This document shows positions 11,401 to 23,900 of a stretch of 64,000 nt of DNA, piece by piece. The stretch's first letter is position 1, and the number at the start of each line of letters is the position of its first letter. Below the pieces are notes generated by a model. That model had not been told where the DNA came from. It made no database searches and saw only the letters and a program-made list of their open reading frames with translations. The position numbers were made by a program, and so were the translations under genes. This stretch comes from Embleya hyalina. Its GTDB lineage: Bacteria > Actinomycetota > Actinomycetes > Streptomycetales > Streptomycetaceae. The DNA lies in NCBI RefSeq assembly GCF_003967355.1, contig NZ_BIFH01000018.1, positions 209,994 through 273,993 on the forward strand, in the 5' to 3' direction.

Positions 11401-14400
11401 CTGGCTGGTGATCTCGTCCGACCCGGCCGACACCGCTCTCGGCCGGGCGGCCGGCCGGGCGCTCGAAGCGCGTGGCGCGCACGTGGCACACCTTGTGGTC
11501 GAGCCGGGTGCGGCCGACGATGCCGCGCGGGCCGAACGGCTCGGGGAGTACCCCGACATCACCGGGGTCGTCTCGCTCCTGGGGCGGGAGACGGCACCCG
11601 ACCCCGCCGGCTCCGGGCTGACCACCGGCCTCGCCGGCACGCTCGCACTCGTCCGGGCGCTGTGCGATCTCGGCCTCGACGGCCGGGTGCGGATGTGGAC
11701 CCTGACCCAGGGCGCGGTAGGCACGGGTCCCTCGGATGTGCTCCGGCACGTCGACCAGGCCCAGGTCTGGGGCCTGGGCCGCACCGTCGCGCTGGAGCAT
11801 CCCACACTGTGGGGCGGCCTGATCGACCTGCCCGCCACGCCCGACGACCCGGCCTGGGCCCGGGTCGCCGCGATGATCGCCGACGGCGCCGAGGATCAGA
11901 TCGCCGTGCGCACGACCGGGGTGTGGGCACGGCGGTTGTCCGCCGGGGCGCCGTCGGAGCACGGCGCCGACTGGCGGCCGACCGGCCGGATCCTGATCAC
12001 CGGCGGCACCGGCGGCCTCGGCGCCCGGGTGGCCCGCTGGGCGGCGGAACACGGCGCGAACGATGTGGTGTTGGTCAGCCGGAGCGGCAGGAAGGCCCCC
12101 GGTGCAGACGAACTCGCCCGCGATCTTGCCGAGTTCGGCGCACGTACGACCATCGTCTCCTGCGACCTGGCGGATCGGGCCGCCGTGGCCCGGCTCGTCG
12201 CCGAAGTGGAAGCCGACGGCGTCCCGATCGAGGCCGTCGTACACGCCGCCGGCATCGCCCGGGACCGTGCGCTGCTCGACACCGACCCCCGAACCTGTGC
12301 GGACGTGCTCGCGGGCAAGGCGGTCGGTGCCGCGAATCTCGACGCGGTGTTCGGCGAACGCCCCCTGCGCGCCTTCGTGCTGTTCTCCTCGATCGCGGGT
12401 GTGTGGGGCAGCGGCGGGCAGGGCGCGTATGCCGCGGCGAATGCCGCCCTCGACGCGCTGGCCGAGCAGCGCGGCGCGCGCGGACTCGCCGCGACCTCGA
12501 TCGCGTGGGGGCCGTGGGCCGGCGACGGCATGGTCGCCACGGAACGCGACGTGGAGTGGGTGGCCCGGCGGGGCCTGCGTCCGCTCGATCCGGACACGGC
12601 CCTGGCCGCACTCGCCCACGCGGTCGGCCGCCCCGAGCCGACGGTGACCGTCGCGGACGTCGACCGGCGACGATTCACCGCCACCTTCACCGCACTGCGC
12701 CCCAGCCCACTGTGGAGCGAACTCACGCCGGACGGCGCGGCATCGGCGCGGCCGGAAGGCGCCGAGAGCGCCGAACTCGGCCGCCGGCTCACCGCGTCCG
12801 CGCCCGCCGACCGACCCGCGCTCGCCCTCGACGCGGTCCGCGCCGAGATCGCGCGGGTACTCGGCCACGCCGCACCGCGGGCGATCGACCCCGACCGGGC
12901 CTTTCGCGACCTCGGCTTCGACTCGCTCACCGCCGTCGAACTGCGCGACCGGCTCGCCGCCCTGTCCGGCCTCCCCCTGCCCGCCTCCGCCGTCTTCGAC
13001 CACCCCTCGGCGACGGCGCTCGCCGGGTATCTGTGCGCCGAACTCGACGGTGGGCGGCGGCAGACGGGCCACTCGATCCCGTCCGTCGCGCGGGTCTCGG
13101 CGGACGAACCGATCGCGATCGTCGGCATGGCCTGCCGCTTCCCCGGCGGAATCGGCTCCCCCGAGGACCTGTGGCGGCTGGTCGCCGACGGCGGCGATGC
13201 GATCGGACCCTTCCCGGACGACCGCGGCTGGGACCTGGAGGGCCTGTACCACCCGGACCCCGACCACCCCGGAACCTCCTACGCCCGGTACGGCGGATTC
13301 CTGCCCGGCGCCGCCGAGTTCGACCCCGGTTTCTTCGGGATCTCGCCCCGTGAGGCGCTGGCGATGGACCCGCAACAACGGTTGCTCCTGGAGACCTCGT
13401 GGGAGGCGTTCGAACGGGCCGGGCTCGACGCGTCGGCGCTCCGGGGCAGCCCCACCGGCGTGTTCGTCGGCGGCACGCCGTCCGGGTACGGAGTCGGCGC
13501 GCGTGACGCGGAGGGCTACGCGCTCACCGGCGGTGCGGGCAGTGTGCTGTCCGGTCGACTGGCCTACACCTTCGGCCTCGAAGGCCCGGCGGTGACCGTG
13601 GACACCGCCTGTTCGTCCTCGCTGGTGGCGCTGCACCTGGCCGTGCAGGCGCTGCGGCGCGGCGAATGCGCGACGGCCCTGGCCGGGGGTGTCACGGTGC
13701 TGGCCGATCCCACGGGTTTCGTCGAGTTCAGCCGCCAACGCGGCTTGGCCCGGGACGGCCGCTGCAAGTCGTTCGCGGCGGCGGCCGACGGCACCGGCTG
13801 GTCCGAGGGGGTCGGCGTGGTGCTGCTCGAACGGCTCTCCGACGCGCGGCGGCACGGCCGGCGGGTATGGGCGCTCGTACGCGGGAGCGCGGTCAACCAG
13901 GACGGCGCCAGCAACGGGCTGAGCGCGCCCAACGGTCCGGCGCAGCAGCGGGTGATCCGACTCGCGCTGGCCGACGCCGAGTTGACGGGCGATCAGGTGG
14001 ACGCGGTGGAGGCGCACGGGACCGGTACCACGCTGGGCGACCCGATCGAGGCGCAGGCGCTGCTCGCCACCTACGGCCGCGACCGCCCCGCCGACCGACC
14101 GCTGTGGCTCGGCTCGGTGAAGTCCAACCTCGGCCACGCGGCGGCCGCCGCCGGTATGGCGGGTCTGCTCAAGACGGTGATGGCGCTGCGACACGGCGTG
14201 CTGCCCAGGACGCTGCATGTGGACGCGCCGTCGCCGCACGTCGACTGGTCGGCCGGCGCGGTCGCGCTGCTCACCGACAGTGTGCCCTGGCCGGAGTACG
14301 ATCGGCCGCGCCGGGCCGGTGTCTCCTCGTTCGGGATCAGCGGCACCAACGCGCACGTGATCGTGGAACAGGCGCCGCCCGCGCCCACCCGCGCGGACAA

Positions 14401-17400
14401 GCCCGTCGCCGTCGATCCGGCCGCGCCGCTGCCGTATCTGCTCTCCGCCGCCACCGGACGCGAACTCCGCACGGTCGCCGACCGCCTGCGTGCCCATCTC
14501 GCGCGACACCCCGAACTCGCGCCGGCCGACCTGGCGTTCTCGCTGGCCGGCACGCGCACGCGGCTCGCCCGTCGTGCGGTCGTGGTGGCCCGGGACCGGG
14601 ACGGCCTCCGGCACGCGCTGGACGGCCTCGCCTCCGGCGAGGCGACGGCGGGCGTGGTCGAGGGCGATGGGCCGGTCCGCGACCGGGTCGTGTTCGTCTT
14701 TCCCGGCCAGGGCTCCCAGTGGCCCGGCATGGCCGCCGAACTGTTGGACCAGGCACCGGTGTTCGCCGGGCACATCGAGCGGTGCGCGGTGGCGCTGGCG
14801 CCGTACGTCGACTGGTCGCTGACCGAGGTGTTGCGCGATCCGACGGGTGCCGGCCTGGAGCGGGTGGACGTGGTACAGCCCGCGTTGTGGGCGGTGATGG
14901 TCTCGCTCGCCGAACTCTGGCGCGCCCACGGGGTGCGACCCGCCGCCGTCGTCGGGCACTCCCAGGGCGAGATCGCGGCGGCCTGCGTCGCCGGCGCGCT
15001 GACCCTGGCGGACGGCGCGCGGATCGTCGCGCTGCGCGGCAGGGCACTGCTCGACCTGGCCGAGCGCGGCCTGATGGCGTCGGTCGCCATGTCGGAGAGT
15101 GAAGCGGTCGCGCGCCTCGCGGAGTTCGACGGACGGTTGTCCCTCGCGGCGGTCAACAGCCCAGGTCAGGTGGTCGTCTCGGGCGACCCGGCGGCGGTGC
15201 GGGAACTGGTCGAGACGGCGGAACGCGGGCGGATCCTGCCGGTGGACTACGCCTCGCACTCGGCCCGGGTCGAGGAGATCCGCGATCGGCTGCGCGGCGA
15301 CCTCGCCGGGGTCGAACCGGTGGCCGCCGCGGTGCCGTTCCACTCCACGGTGACGGGCGGGCCGCTGGACACCACACGGTTGACCGCCGATTACTGGTAC
15401 GACAACCTGCGGCACACCGTGCGGTTCGAACACACCGTGCGCGGGCTCCTGGCGCAGGGCTACGACACGTTCGTCGACGTGGGCCCGCACCCCACCCTGC
15501 TCACCCCGATCCGGGAGACGGCGGCGGCCGTCGGCGCCGAGGCCGCGACCGTCGGCACACTGCGGCGCGAACAGGGCGACCTGGAACGGTTCCTGCTCTC
15601 CGTCGGCGAGGCGACCGTCCTCGGCGTCACGCCCGACTGGGGCGCGGTGTTCGCCGGCCGCCGGACCGAGGCGGTCGACCTGCCGACGTATCCCTTCCAC
15701 CGGCGGCGCTATTGGCTCGACCGGCCGTCCATCGCGGCCGAAGCGACCCGCGACCCGGCCGAGTCGCGTTTTTGGGAGCTGATCGAGGCCGAGGATTCGC
15801 GGGCCCTCGCCGACCTGCTCGACGCCCCCGACGCGCGGCCCTGGCACGCGGCGTTGCCCGCGTTGCGGACCTGGCGGCGCCGGGTCCGCGAGCGGCGCAC
15901 CGTCGACGAGTGGCGCTACCGTGCCGTCTGGCGGCCCGTCGACGACCTGCCCGCCGATCCCGCCGCGCCTACCACGTGGCTGGCGGTCGTACCGGCCGCC
16001 GACGAGGAAAGCGGTGCGTGGGCGGCGGCCCTCGCCGAGCGGGGCACCACCGTCGCCACCCTCGTCGTCGACCCCACCCGGCCCACCACCGCGACCGAAC
16101 TGGCGCGCGGCCTCGAGGCGGCGTTGCCCGACGGCGCGGGACCGCTCGGGATCCTGTCCCTCCTCGGCCGCGTCCCGGCCGGTCTCGCCGGCACGCTGCT
16201 TCTCGTCCGGGCCGCCGCCGCCCGCACCGCCGACACCCGACTGTGGTGCCTGACGCGCGGCGGCGTCGAGGTCGACGGCGACCCCGCGCCCCCGGACCCG
16301 GACCAGGCCCGGATCTGGGGTCTGGGCCGGGTCGCCGCCCTCGAACTGCCGGACCGCTGGGGCGGCCTGATCGACCTGCCGGAGCACCCGGCCCCGGACG
16401 CCGTCGACCGGGTGTGGCGGGCGTTGGGCAACGCGGCCCACGAGGACCAGCTCGCGGTGCGGCCGACCGGGACCTTCGCCCGCCGGATGGTGCACGCGCC
16501 GGTCGCCGACGCCGCGGCGGTACGGGACTGGCGGCCGTCCGGCACCGTGCTGATCACCGGCGGTACCGACGCGCCGGCGATCCGGCTCGCCCGCCGACTG
16601 GCCGAGCGCGGCGCGGAACACGTCGTGCTGGCCGGGCGGATCGACCCCGACGCCGCCGCCCGCCTCGAAACCGAACTCGCCGCGACGGGCACCGGACTCA
16701 CCACCGCCGCGTGCGACCTGCGCGACCGACACGAGGTGGCCGGCCTGATCGAGCGCCTCACCGCGGCGGGCCGCACGATCACCGACCTGATGCACACCGC
16801 CGGCGACCCGGGCCTGGCCACCCTGGTCGACACCGACCCGGCGGCCGTCGCCGACGTACTGGCGGCCAAGGTGGACAGCGCCCGCGTCCTCGACGAACTG
16901 CTCGACCCGGACGAACTGCGCACCATCGTGTACTTCTCCTCGGTGGCCGCCTTCTGGGGCAGCGGTGAACACGGCGCCTACGCCGCCGCCGGCGCACACC
17001 TGGACGCGCTCGCCCGACGACACCGCGCGCGGGGCCGACATGCCCTGTCCGTGGCCTGGTCGGTCTGGGACCCGACGACGCGGCCCGCCCCGGCGGGCGG
17101 CCCCGAAACCGAACAGGACGCCGCCGAGATCGCCCGCGCCCTACGCCGAATCACCCTCGGCGGCCTGCGTGCGCTCGACCCGGAAGCGGCCCTGGCGGCA
17201 CTGCAGCGGGCCCTCGACCACGACGACACCTGCGTGACCGTCGCCGACGTCGACTGGCCGGTCTTCGTCCGCGCCTTCACCGCCCGCCGACCCAGCCGCC
17301 TGATCGACACCCTCCCCGAGGCCCGCACCACCCCGGTCGCGACCGACGAGCAGGCGCACGCGGCCGACGAACTTCGCCACGAGCTGGCCGAGTTGCCCGC

Positions 17401-17923
17401 CGCCGACCGCTCGCATCGCCTCCTGGAGTTGGTCCGCGCACACACCGCCGCGGCGCTCGGTCACGACTCGGTCGAGGACATCCGGCCCGAACGCGCCTTC
17501 GCCGACCTCGGCTTCGAGTCCGTCACCGCCGTCGACCTGCGCAACCGGCTGAACCGGCGCACCGGCCTCGACCTGCCCGCCACCCTCCTGTTCGACCACC
17601 CGACCCCGCTCGCCCTGGTCGACCTGCTGACCGCCGAACTCCTGCCGGACACACCCGTGGACGCCGCCCACGTGCACGCCGAACTCGACCGTCTCGGCGC
17701 CGATCTGGCCTCGGCATCGGTCGGCGACACGGACCGGGCCGGCATCACCCGGCGACTGCGGGCGCTGCTCGCCGACTGGAACGGCACGGCAGGCCCGACC
17801 ACCCAACCCCCCGCCGGCCCGCCGAGCGTCGCCGCCGAACTCGAAGCGGCCTCGGACGACGAGATGTTGGCGTTCATCGACAGCCGCCTCGGCCGAGGCA
17901 CCCCGGCCGGAGGCACGCCATGA
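8474..17923 (+). CDS. Type I modular polyketide synthase PKS-2 (modules M3 and M4)
   Basis: 3149 aa, starting at the ATG that overlaps the PKS-1 stop by 4 bases, so probably translationally coupled. The N-terminus is a coiled-coil docking helix (KLRDYLKRV). Domain order: KS (36-469; DTACSSS, EAHGTGT, KSNLGH), AT (576-866; GHSVGE and HAFH, malonyl), KR (1169-1410; [15 protein letters not shown] with Trp and no His at 146, so A1-type), ACP (1443-1525), KS (1545-1968; all catalytic residues), AT (2073-2346; GHSQGE and YASH, methylmalonyl), KR (2690-2940) and ACP (2976-3060; GFESV), then a docking tail ending [14 protein letters not shown]. The second KR looks dead: the nucleotide loop reads GGTDAPA instead of GGTGxxG and the catalytic Asn after YAAA is Gly. 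Prediction: M3 adds malonyl and leaves a hydroxyl; M4 adds methylmalonyl and leaves a ketone. A purely structural or epimerising role for the second KR cannot be excluded. Confidence 0.97.
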   Translation: MSAGDTEHKLRDYLKRVAEELRQTKRRLAAVEARGREPIAIVAMSCRFAGGIRSPEDLWRLVEAGADVLSDFPTDRGWDVDGIHDPDPAAPGRTYVRRGGFVADVGDFDAEFFGISPREALAMDPQQRLLLETSWEAFERAGIDPAGLRGSRTGVFVGAGALRYIEHPDDVPQTVEGYLLTGNVASVLSGRLSYTYGFEGPAVTVDTACSSSLVALHLAAQALRQDECSLALAGGVTVLSDPSLFVEFSRQRGLAPDGRCKAFAAGADGTGWSEGVGLLLLERLTDARRNGHQVLAVLRGSAVNQDGGSSGLTAPSGPAQQRVIRQALENARLTTDQVDTVEAHGTGTALGDPIEARALLATYGRDRDPERPLWLGALKSNLGHSVAASGVAGVIKMVLAMRRGVLPKTLHVDAPTPHVDWSAGAVRLLTEARPWPETGRPRRAGVSSFGISGTNAHVVVEEAEGAPPDTDTDAEAGGGGSAATRPAHDHIPWLVSARSEPGLRAQARRLLDHIGAHPDLSPLDLAYSLAATRSALDVRAVVLGADRAELLAGLGSLADGGPGPGVVTGTARTDGRVAFLFGGQGGQRVGMGRELYAAHPVFAAAFDEVVSALDGRLAGGVGCSVRDVVFGVGGSGALLDETVFAQAALFAVEVALFRLVESFGVRPGFVLGHSVGELVAAYVAGVWSLADAAAVVAARGRLMQALPAGGAMVAVQAGEDEVRGVLDGRGTVGVAAVNGPMSVVVSGDEDAVLAVAARFAGRGRRTRRLRVGHAFHSARMEPMLADFRTVLEGVSYGTARFPVVSNVTGRIAEAAELADPGYWVRQVREPVRFADGIGTLVAEGTTAFAEIGPDAVAAAMARENIDSRTGPTVVPFLRRGHPETRTLSAALAGLHSAGIRVDWSGALAARGGRRVELPTYAFQRRRYWLAGRRRDAIAVPVADARDAGGDAPETGLRYTTRWQSVAAPPDARLSGTWLVISSDPADTALGRAAGRALEARGAHVAHLVVEPGAADDAARAERLGEYPDITGVVSLLGRETAPDPAGSGLTTGLAGTLALVRALCDLGLDGRVRMWTLTQGAVGTGPSDVLRHVDQAQVWGLGRTVALEHPTLWGGLIDLPATPDDPAWARVAAMIADGAEDQIAVRTTGVWARRLSAGAPSEHGADWRPTGRILITGGTGGLGARVARWAAEHGANDVVLVSRSGRKAPGADELARDLAEFGARTTIVSCDLADRAAVARLVAEVEADGVPIEAVVHAAGIARDRALLDTDPRTCADVLAGKAVGAANLDAVFGERPLRAFVLFSSIAGVWGSGGQGAYAAANAALDALAEQRGARGLAATSIAWGPWAGDGMVATERDVEWVARRGLRPLDPDTALAALAHAVGRPEPTVTVADVDRRRFTATFTALRPSPLWSELTPDGAASARPEGAESAELGRRLTASAPADRPALALDAVRAEIARVLGHAAPRAIDPDRAFRDLGFDSLTAVELRDRLAALSGLPLPASAVFDHPSATALAGYLCAELDGGRRQTGHSIPSVARVSADEPIAIVGMACRFPGGIGSPEDLWRLVADGGDAIGPFPDDRGWDLEGLYHPDPDHPGTSYARYGGFLPGAAEFDPGFFGISPREALAMDPQQRLLLETSWEAFERAGLDASALRGSPTGVFVGGTPSGYGVGARDAEGYALTGGAGSVLSGRLAYTFGLEGPAVTVDTACSSSLVALHLAVQALRRGECATALAGGVTVLADPTGFVEFSRQRGLARDGRCKSFAAAADGTGWSEGVGVVLLERLSDARRHGRRVWALVRGSAVNQDGASNGLSAPNGPAQQRVIRLALADAELTGDQVDAVEAHGTGTTLGDPIEAQALLATYGRDRPADRPLWLGSVKSNLGHAAAAAGMAGLLKTVMALRHGVLPRTLHVDAPSPHVDWSAGAVALLTDSVPWPEYDRPRRAGVSSFGISGTNAHVIVEQAPPAPTRADKPVAVDPAAPLPYLLSAATGRELRTVADRLRAHLARHPELAPADLAFSLAGTRTRLARRAVVVARDRDGLRHALDGLASGEATAGVVEGDGPVRDRVVFVFPGQGSQWPGMAAELLDQAPVFAGHIERCAVALAPYVDWSLTEVLRDPTGAGLERVDVVQPALWAVMVSLAELWRAHGVRPAAVVGHSQGEIAAACVAGALTLADGARIVALRGRALLDLAERGLMASVAMSESEAVARLAEFDGRLSLAAVNSPGQVVVSGDPAAVRELVETAERGRILPVDYASHSARVEEIRDRLRGDLAGVEPVAAAVPFHSTVTGGPLDTTRLTADYWYDNLRHTVRFEHTVRGLLAQGYDTFVDVGPHPTLLTPIRETAAAVGAEAATVGTLRREQGDLERFLLSVGEATVLGVTPDWGAVFAGRRTEAVDLPTYPFHRRRYWLDRPSIAAEATRDPAESRFWELIEAEDSRALADLLDAPDARPWHAALPALRTWRRRVRERRTVDEWRYRAVWRPVDDLPADPAAPTTWLAVVPAADEESGAWAAALAERGTTVATLVVDPTRPTTATELARGLEAALPDGAGPLGILSLLGRVPAGLAGTLLLVRAAAARTADTRLWCLTRGGVEVDGDPAPPDPDQARIWGLGRVAALELPDRWGGLIDLPEHPAPDAVDRVWRALGNAAHEDQLAVRPTGTFARRMVHAPVADAAAVRDWRPSGTVLITGGTDAPAIRLARRLAERGAEHVVLAGRIDPDAAARLETELAATGTGLTTAACDLRDRHEVAGLIERLTAAGRTITDLMHTAGDPGLATLVDTDPAAVADVLAAKVDSARVLDELLDPDELRTIVYFSSVAAFWGSGEHGAYAAAGAHLDALARRHRARGRHALSVAWSVWDPTTRPAPAGGPETEQDAAEIARALRRITLGGLRALDPEAALAALQRALDHDDTCVTVADVDWPVFVRAFTARRPSRLIDTLPEARTTPVATDEQAHAADELRHELAELPAADRSHRLLELVRAHTAAALGHDSVEDIRPERAFADLGFESVTAVDLRNRLNRRTGLDLPATLLFDHPTPLALVDLLTAELLPDTPVDAAHVHAELDRLGADLASASVGDTDRAGITRRLRALLADWNGTAGPTTQPPAGPPSVAAELEAASDDEMLAFIDSRLGRGTPAGGTP
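10207..10847 (+). repeat. AT-domain tract nearly identical to 40109-40749
   Basis: About 640 bases of the M3 malonyl AT match the M9 AT of PKS-5 with roughly a dozen differences by eye. They are collinear with a constant offset of 29902. Codon choice inside the tract (GTG, TTG, GGT, GGG) differs from the C-ending codons on either side. This indicates recent gene conversion or AT exchange. Confidence 0.88.
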
Positions 17924-17971
17924 CCCGCCCCGGCCCCACGCACACCGCGACCCCAGCACCGGAGGACTGCC

Positions 17972-20900
17972 GTGGCCAGTGAGGAAACCCTTCGCGAATA
18001 CCTGAAGTGGGCCACGACCGAACTGCACGACGCACAGCGGCGGATCGCCGCCTTCGAGGCCGCCGCCACCGCCACCGAACCCGTGGCGATCGTCGGCATG
18101 GCCTGCCGCCTCCCCGGCGGCATCGCCTCGCCCCACGACCTGTGGGACCTGCTCGAACGCGGCGAGGACACGATCGGCCCGCTGCCCGGGGACCGCGGCT
18201 GGGACGTGGACCGGCTGTACCACCCCGACCCGGAGCACCCCGGCACCACCTACACCGCGGCCGGCGGCTTCATCCGCGACGTCGCGGGCTTCGACGCCGA
18301 CTTCTTCGGTATCTCGCCGCGCGAGGCCTTGGCGATGGACCCGCAGCAGCGGCTGCTCCTGGAGACGTCCTGGGAGGCATTCGAACACGCGGGTATCGTC
18401 CCGGCCGGCCTGCGCGGCAGCCGGGCGGGCGTATTCATCGGCACCAACAGCGTGGACTACGCCTGGACGAGCGGTCGGGTGCCCGACGAACACCTCGGAC
18501 ACCTGACCACCGGTACGGCCGCCGCCGTGCTCGCCGGCCGGCTGTCCTACCTGTACGGGCTCGAAGGCCCCGCCGTGACCGTGGACACCGCCTGCTCCTC
18601 GTCGCTGGTGGCCCTGCACCTGGCCGTGCAGGCGCTGCGCAACGACGAATGTTCGCTGGCGCTGGTCGGCGGCGTCACGGTGTTGTCGTCCCCGATCCAG
18701 TTCCTCGGCTTCAGCGCCCAGCGCGGGCTGGCCCCGGACGGCCGGTGCAAGGCGTTCGCGGAGGCCGCCGACGGTATGGGTCTCGCCGACGGCGCGGGTG
18801 TACTGCTGGTCGAGCGGCTGGCCGACGCACGCCGTGCCGGACACCGGGTGCTCGCGGTGATCCGGGGGAGCGCGGTCAACCAGGACGGCGCGGGCAACGG
18901 CCTGACCGCCCCCAACGGCCCCTCGCAGCAGCGGGTCATCCGGCTCGCGCTGGCCGATGCCGGTCTGTCCGCCGCGGACGTCGACGCGGTCGAGGCGCAC
19001 GGCACCGGCACCACGCTCGGCGACCCGATCGAGGCGCAGGCGCTCCTGGCCACGTACGGCCGGGGCCGCCCGGCCGATCGCCCGCTGTGGCTGGGCTCGG
19101 TGAAGTCGAACATCGGCCACACGGGCGCGGCGGCGGGCGTCGCGGGCCTGATCAAGACCGTGCTGGCGATCCGGGCCGGCGTCCTGCCCAAAACCCTGCA
19201 CGCCGAGGAGCGTTCGACCCGGATCGACTGGTCGGCGGGAGCGGTGGAGTTGCTGACCCGGGCCCGGGAGTGGCCCGAGGTGGGCCGTCCGCGCCGGGCG
19301 GCGGTGTCGTCGTTCGGGATCAGCGGGACGAACGCGCACGTGATCGTCGAGGAGGCGGCGGACCCGCGGACGGGAGAGTCGGCGGCGGGGGAGCCGCGCT
19401 CCGCCGTGTCGGGTGCGCTGCCGTTCGTGGTGTCGGGCAAGTCGGAGGCCGGGCTGCGGGCGCAGGCGGGCCGACTGGCCGAATTCGCGGCCGAGTACCC
19501 GGAGTCGGACCCGGCGGCGGTCGCGTCGGCACTGGTCGCCACGCGGTCGGCGTTCGAGCATCGGGCCGTGGTGTCGGCCTCGAACCACGCCGAGTGGACC
19601 GCCGGACTGGCGGCGCTGGCCGCGGGGGAGCCGGCGGCGGGTGTGGTGTCCGGGACGGTGCGGTGCTCGGGGCGGACCGTGCTGGTGTTTCCCGGGCAGG
19701 GGTCGCAGTGGTTGGGGATGGCCGCGGGCCTGTTGGATTCGTCGCCGGTGTTCGCGGGGTGGATCGCGGAGTGTGAGGTGGCGTTGGCGCCGTTTGTGGA
19801 TTGGTCGTTGGTGTCGGTGTTGCGGTCGGGGTCGGGGGAGTGGTTGGGCCGGGTGGATGTGGTGCAGCCGGTGTTGTGGGCGGTGATGGTGTCGCTTGCG
19901 GGGTTGTGGGGTTCGTTCGGTGTGGTGCCGGGTGCGGTGGTGGGGCATTCGCAGGGGGAGGTGGCGGCGGCGTGTGTGGCGGGGGCGTTGTCGTTGGCGG
20001 ATGGTGCGCGGGTGGTGGCGTTGCGGGGGCGGGCGTTGTCGGTGTTGGCGGGTTCCGGGGCGATGGTGTCGGTGGCGTTGGGGCGTGCCGAGGTGGTCGA
20101 TGTGTTGGGGCCGTTCGGGGGTCGGTTGTGGGTGGCGGCGGTGAACGGGCCGTCGTCGGTGACGGTGTCGGGTGATCCGGGTGCGGTGGACGCGTTGGTG
20201 GGGGTGTGTGAGGCGCGGGGTGTGTGGGTGGGTCGGGTGGCGGTGGATTATGCGTCGCACGGGGTGGGGGTGGAGGCGGTTCGGGAGCGGTTGTCGGCGG
20301 GGTTGGCGGGTGTGCGGCCGGTGGTGTCGGGTGTGCCGTTCTATTCGACGGTGACGGCGGGTCGGTTGGGGACGGCGGCTTTGGATGGTGGTTATTGGTA
20401 TGCGAATCTGCGGCGACCGGTGCGTTTCGAGGAGACGGTGCGGCTGTTGCTGGCGGAGGGGTTCGACGCGTTCGTCGAGGTGAGCGCTCATCCGGTGTTG
20501 ACCACGCCGATCGAGACCACCATCGAAGCCACCGGCGCCACGGCGGTGGTGCTCGGCACGCTGCACCGGGGCGCGGGCGGCCTCGACGACTTCACCGCCT
20601 CGCTGGCGCGGGCCCACGTCGACGGCCTCGCCGTGGACTGGACGCCGCTCGTGGGCGAACACACGGCCGGAGAGGTCGAGTTGCCGACGTACGCCTTCCG
20701 GCGCCGGCGGTACTGGCTGCGCGACATCGCGCCCGGCGGGGCCGACGACGCGGCCGGGCTCGGGCTCACCGGCGAGGGCCACCCCCTCCTCGGCGCCTCG
20801 GTGTCCCTGGCGGACGGGCGGGGATTCCTGCTCACCGGACGGTTGTCGCTGTCCTCGCACACCTGGCTCGGGGACCACGCGGTCGCCGGGACGGTGCTGC

Positions 20901-23900
20901 TGCCCGGTACGGCCTTCGTCGAACTCGCCGTGCGGGCCGGCGATTCCGTGGGGTGCGGCCTGCTTGCCGAACTGACCCTGGAGGCGCCGCTGGCACTGCC
21001 CGAGCAGGGCGGCGTGCGGATCCAGGTCGTGGTCGCGCCGCCGGCGGCCGACGGCGGCCGGGCGGTCTCCGTGTTCTCGCGCGTCGACGACGACGCCGAC
21101 CGGGAGTGGACCAGGCACGCCGGCGGCCTCCTCCTGCCCGACTCCGCCGCGTCGACCGACGCCGGCCCGGCCCCGACCGCGTGGCCGCCCGTCGGTGCGC
21201 GGCCGATCGAGCTGGATCGGTTCTATCCGGACCTGGCCGAGGCCGGTTACGCCTACGGCCTGTCATTCCGGGGGCTGCGCGCGGCCTGGCGCGTCGGCGA
21301 GGACGTATACGCCGAAGTGGCCCTCCCCGCCGAACAACGCGAGCACGCCCATCGCTTCGGGCTCCACCCGGCGCTCCTGGACGCCGCGGTACAGGTGGCG
21401 GCGCTGACCGGCATCGGCGACGCCCGTACCACGATCCGCCTGCCGTTCGTGTGGAGCGGCGTCCGCCTGTCGGCCTCCGGCGCGTCGTCGCTGCGGGTCC
21501 GACTGTCCGTGGGCGACGGCGATTCCGTGAGCATCGAGACCACCGACCACACCGGCGAACCGGTCTTCTCCGCGCAAGGCCTCACGCTCCGGCCGATCAC
21601 CGCCGACCGACTCGCCCACGCCGCCGACGAGACGGCCGACAGTCTCTTCCACCTGGACTGGATCCCGACCGAGGTGGTCGAACGGCCCGGTGGGGACGAG
21701 GTGACCCGGCTCGACTGCGCCCCGTCGGCTTTCGGCGGCGGGCTCGCGGACGCGGTCGCGGCGGCGACAGCCGAGGTATTGGCCCGGATCCAGGGATGGC
21801 TCGCGACCGAGGGGCAGGCACGGTCGCGACTGGTCCTGGTGACCCACGGCGCGGTGGCGGCGGGACCGGCCGACGTGGTGACGGACCTCGTACACGCGTC
21901 GGTGTGGGGCCTGGTCAGATCCGCGCAGACCGAACACCCCGGCCGGTTCGTGCTGGTGGACACGGACGACAGCCCGGCGTCGGCGGCGCTCCTCGACGCC
22001 GCCGTACGCGGCGGCGAGTCGCAACTCGCGCTGCGCCAGGGCGACATGCTCGTGCCCCGGCTGGTCCGGGCGGGCGCCGCCGACGCGCTGATCCCGCCGT
22101 CGGGTGCCTGGCGGTTGCACACGCCCGGGACCGGCACACTGGAGGACCTGGCGGCGGTGCCCGCGCCGGAGGCCCTGGAGCCCCTGCGGTCCGGGCAGGT
22201 GCGCGTCGCGGTGCGGGCCGCGGGGCTCAATTTCCGCGATGTGCTGATCGCGTTGGACATGTATCCGGACGCCGCGACGATGGGCGGCGAAGGCGCGGGC
22301 GTGGTGACCGAGGTGGGTCCCGATGTCCACGACTCGGCCGTCGGTGATCGGGTGTTGGGGCTGTTCCCGGCCTTCGGGCCGACCGCGGTGGCCGATGTGC
22401 GGACCCTCGCGCGGGTGCCCGACGGGTGGTCCTGGGAGCAGGCGGCGTCGGTGCCGGTGGCCTTCCTGACGGCGTATCACGGGCTGGTCGCGCTGGGTCG
22501 GGTGGGCCCGGGCGACACGGTGCTGGTCCACGCCGGGGCCGGTGGGGTGGGGATGGCGGCGGTGCGGATCGCTCGCCATCTGGGTGCCGAGGTGTTCGCG
22601 ACGGCGAGTCGTGGCAAGTGGGACGTGTTGCGGTCCTTGGGGTTGGACGACGCGCACATCGGTGATTCGCGGACGCTCGACTTCGCGGCGCGTTTTCGGG
22701 CCGCGACGGGCGGGCGTGGTGTGGACGTGGTGTTGAACTCGCTGGCGGGCGAGTTCGTGGACGCCTCGCTGCGACTGCTGGCCGACGGCGGCAGGTTCGT
22801 GGAGATGGGCAAGACGGATGTCCGGGACGAGACGGCGGTGCGCGCGGCTCGTCCCGGGATCCTGTCCTATCGGGCCTTCGACCTGGTCGAGGCGGCGGGT
22901 GCGGACGGCATCGCGGAGTTGTTCGCGGTGCTGATGCCCCTGTTCCGGTCGGGTGTGTTGGCGCCGGTCCCGGTGCGGTGTTTCGACGTGCGGCGGGCGC
23001 CGGAGGCGTTTCGGTTCATGGCGCAGGCCCGGCATACGGGCAAGTTGGTGTTGCGGATGCCGGTGCCGCTCGATCCGGACGGGACCGTGCTGATCACCGG
23101 CGGTACCGGCACACTCGGGGCGCTGGTGGCCCGGCATCTCGTCGCCGAACACGGCGTGCGCGACCTGGTGTTGCTCAGCCGCAGCGGCCCGGCCGCCCCG
23201 GGCGCGGCGGAGCTGGCGGACGAACTCGCCGGTCTCGGGGCGAGGGTGGTCGTCGAGGCGTGCGACGCGGCCGATCGGGAAGCCCTCGCCGCAGTACTCG
23301 CGCGCATCCCCGAATCCGCCCCGCTCACCGGGGTCGTACACGCCACCGGAGTCCTGGCCGACAGCCTGGTCGAGTCCATGGCGCCGGATGATCTGGCATC
23401 GGTGTTGCGGGCCAAGGTCGACGGTGCGATCAACCTGCACGAGCTGACCGCCGGCCACGACCTCGCCGCCTTCGTGCTCTTCTCCTCGATCGCCGGCGTC
23501 CTGGGCGGCGCGGCGCAGGCCAACTACGCCGCCGCCAACGCCTTCGTGGACGCGCTGGCCGCGCACCGGCAGGCCGCCGGCGGGCCGGGTACGTCGTTGG
23601 CCTGGGGGCTGTGGGCGCGGACCAGCGGAATGACCGGGCGGCTCGGCCGGGACGACCTGGACCGGATGGCGCGCAGCGGCGTCCTGCCCATGTCCGACGC
23701 ACTCGGACTCCGGCTCTTCGACGCCGCCCGATCCGGGTCGCGGACGCTCGCCGTACCGATGCGGGTGGACCCGGCGGCGCTGCGCACCCTGGCCGGGACG
23801 GGCACGCTGCCGGAGGTGTTCGGCGGCCTGGCGCGCGGTCCGGCCCGGCGGGTCGCGGCGACCGACGGGGACGCGGGCGGGTCGACCTGGCAGCGGCGCA

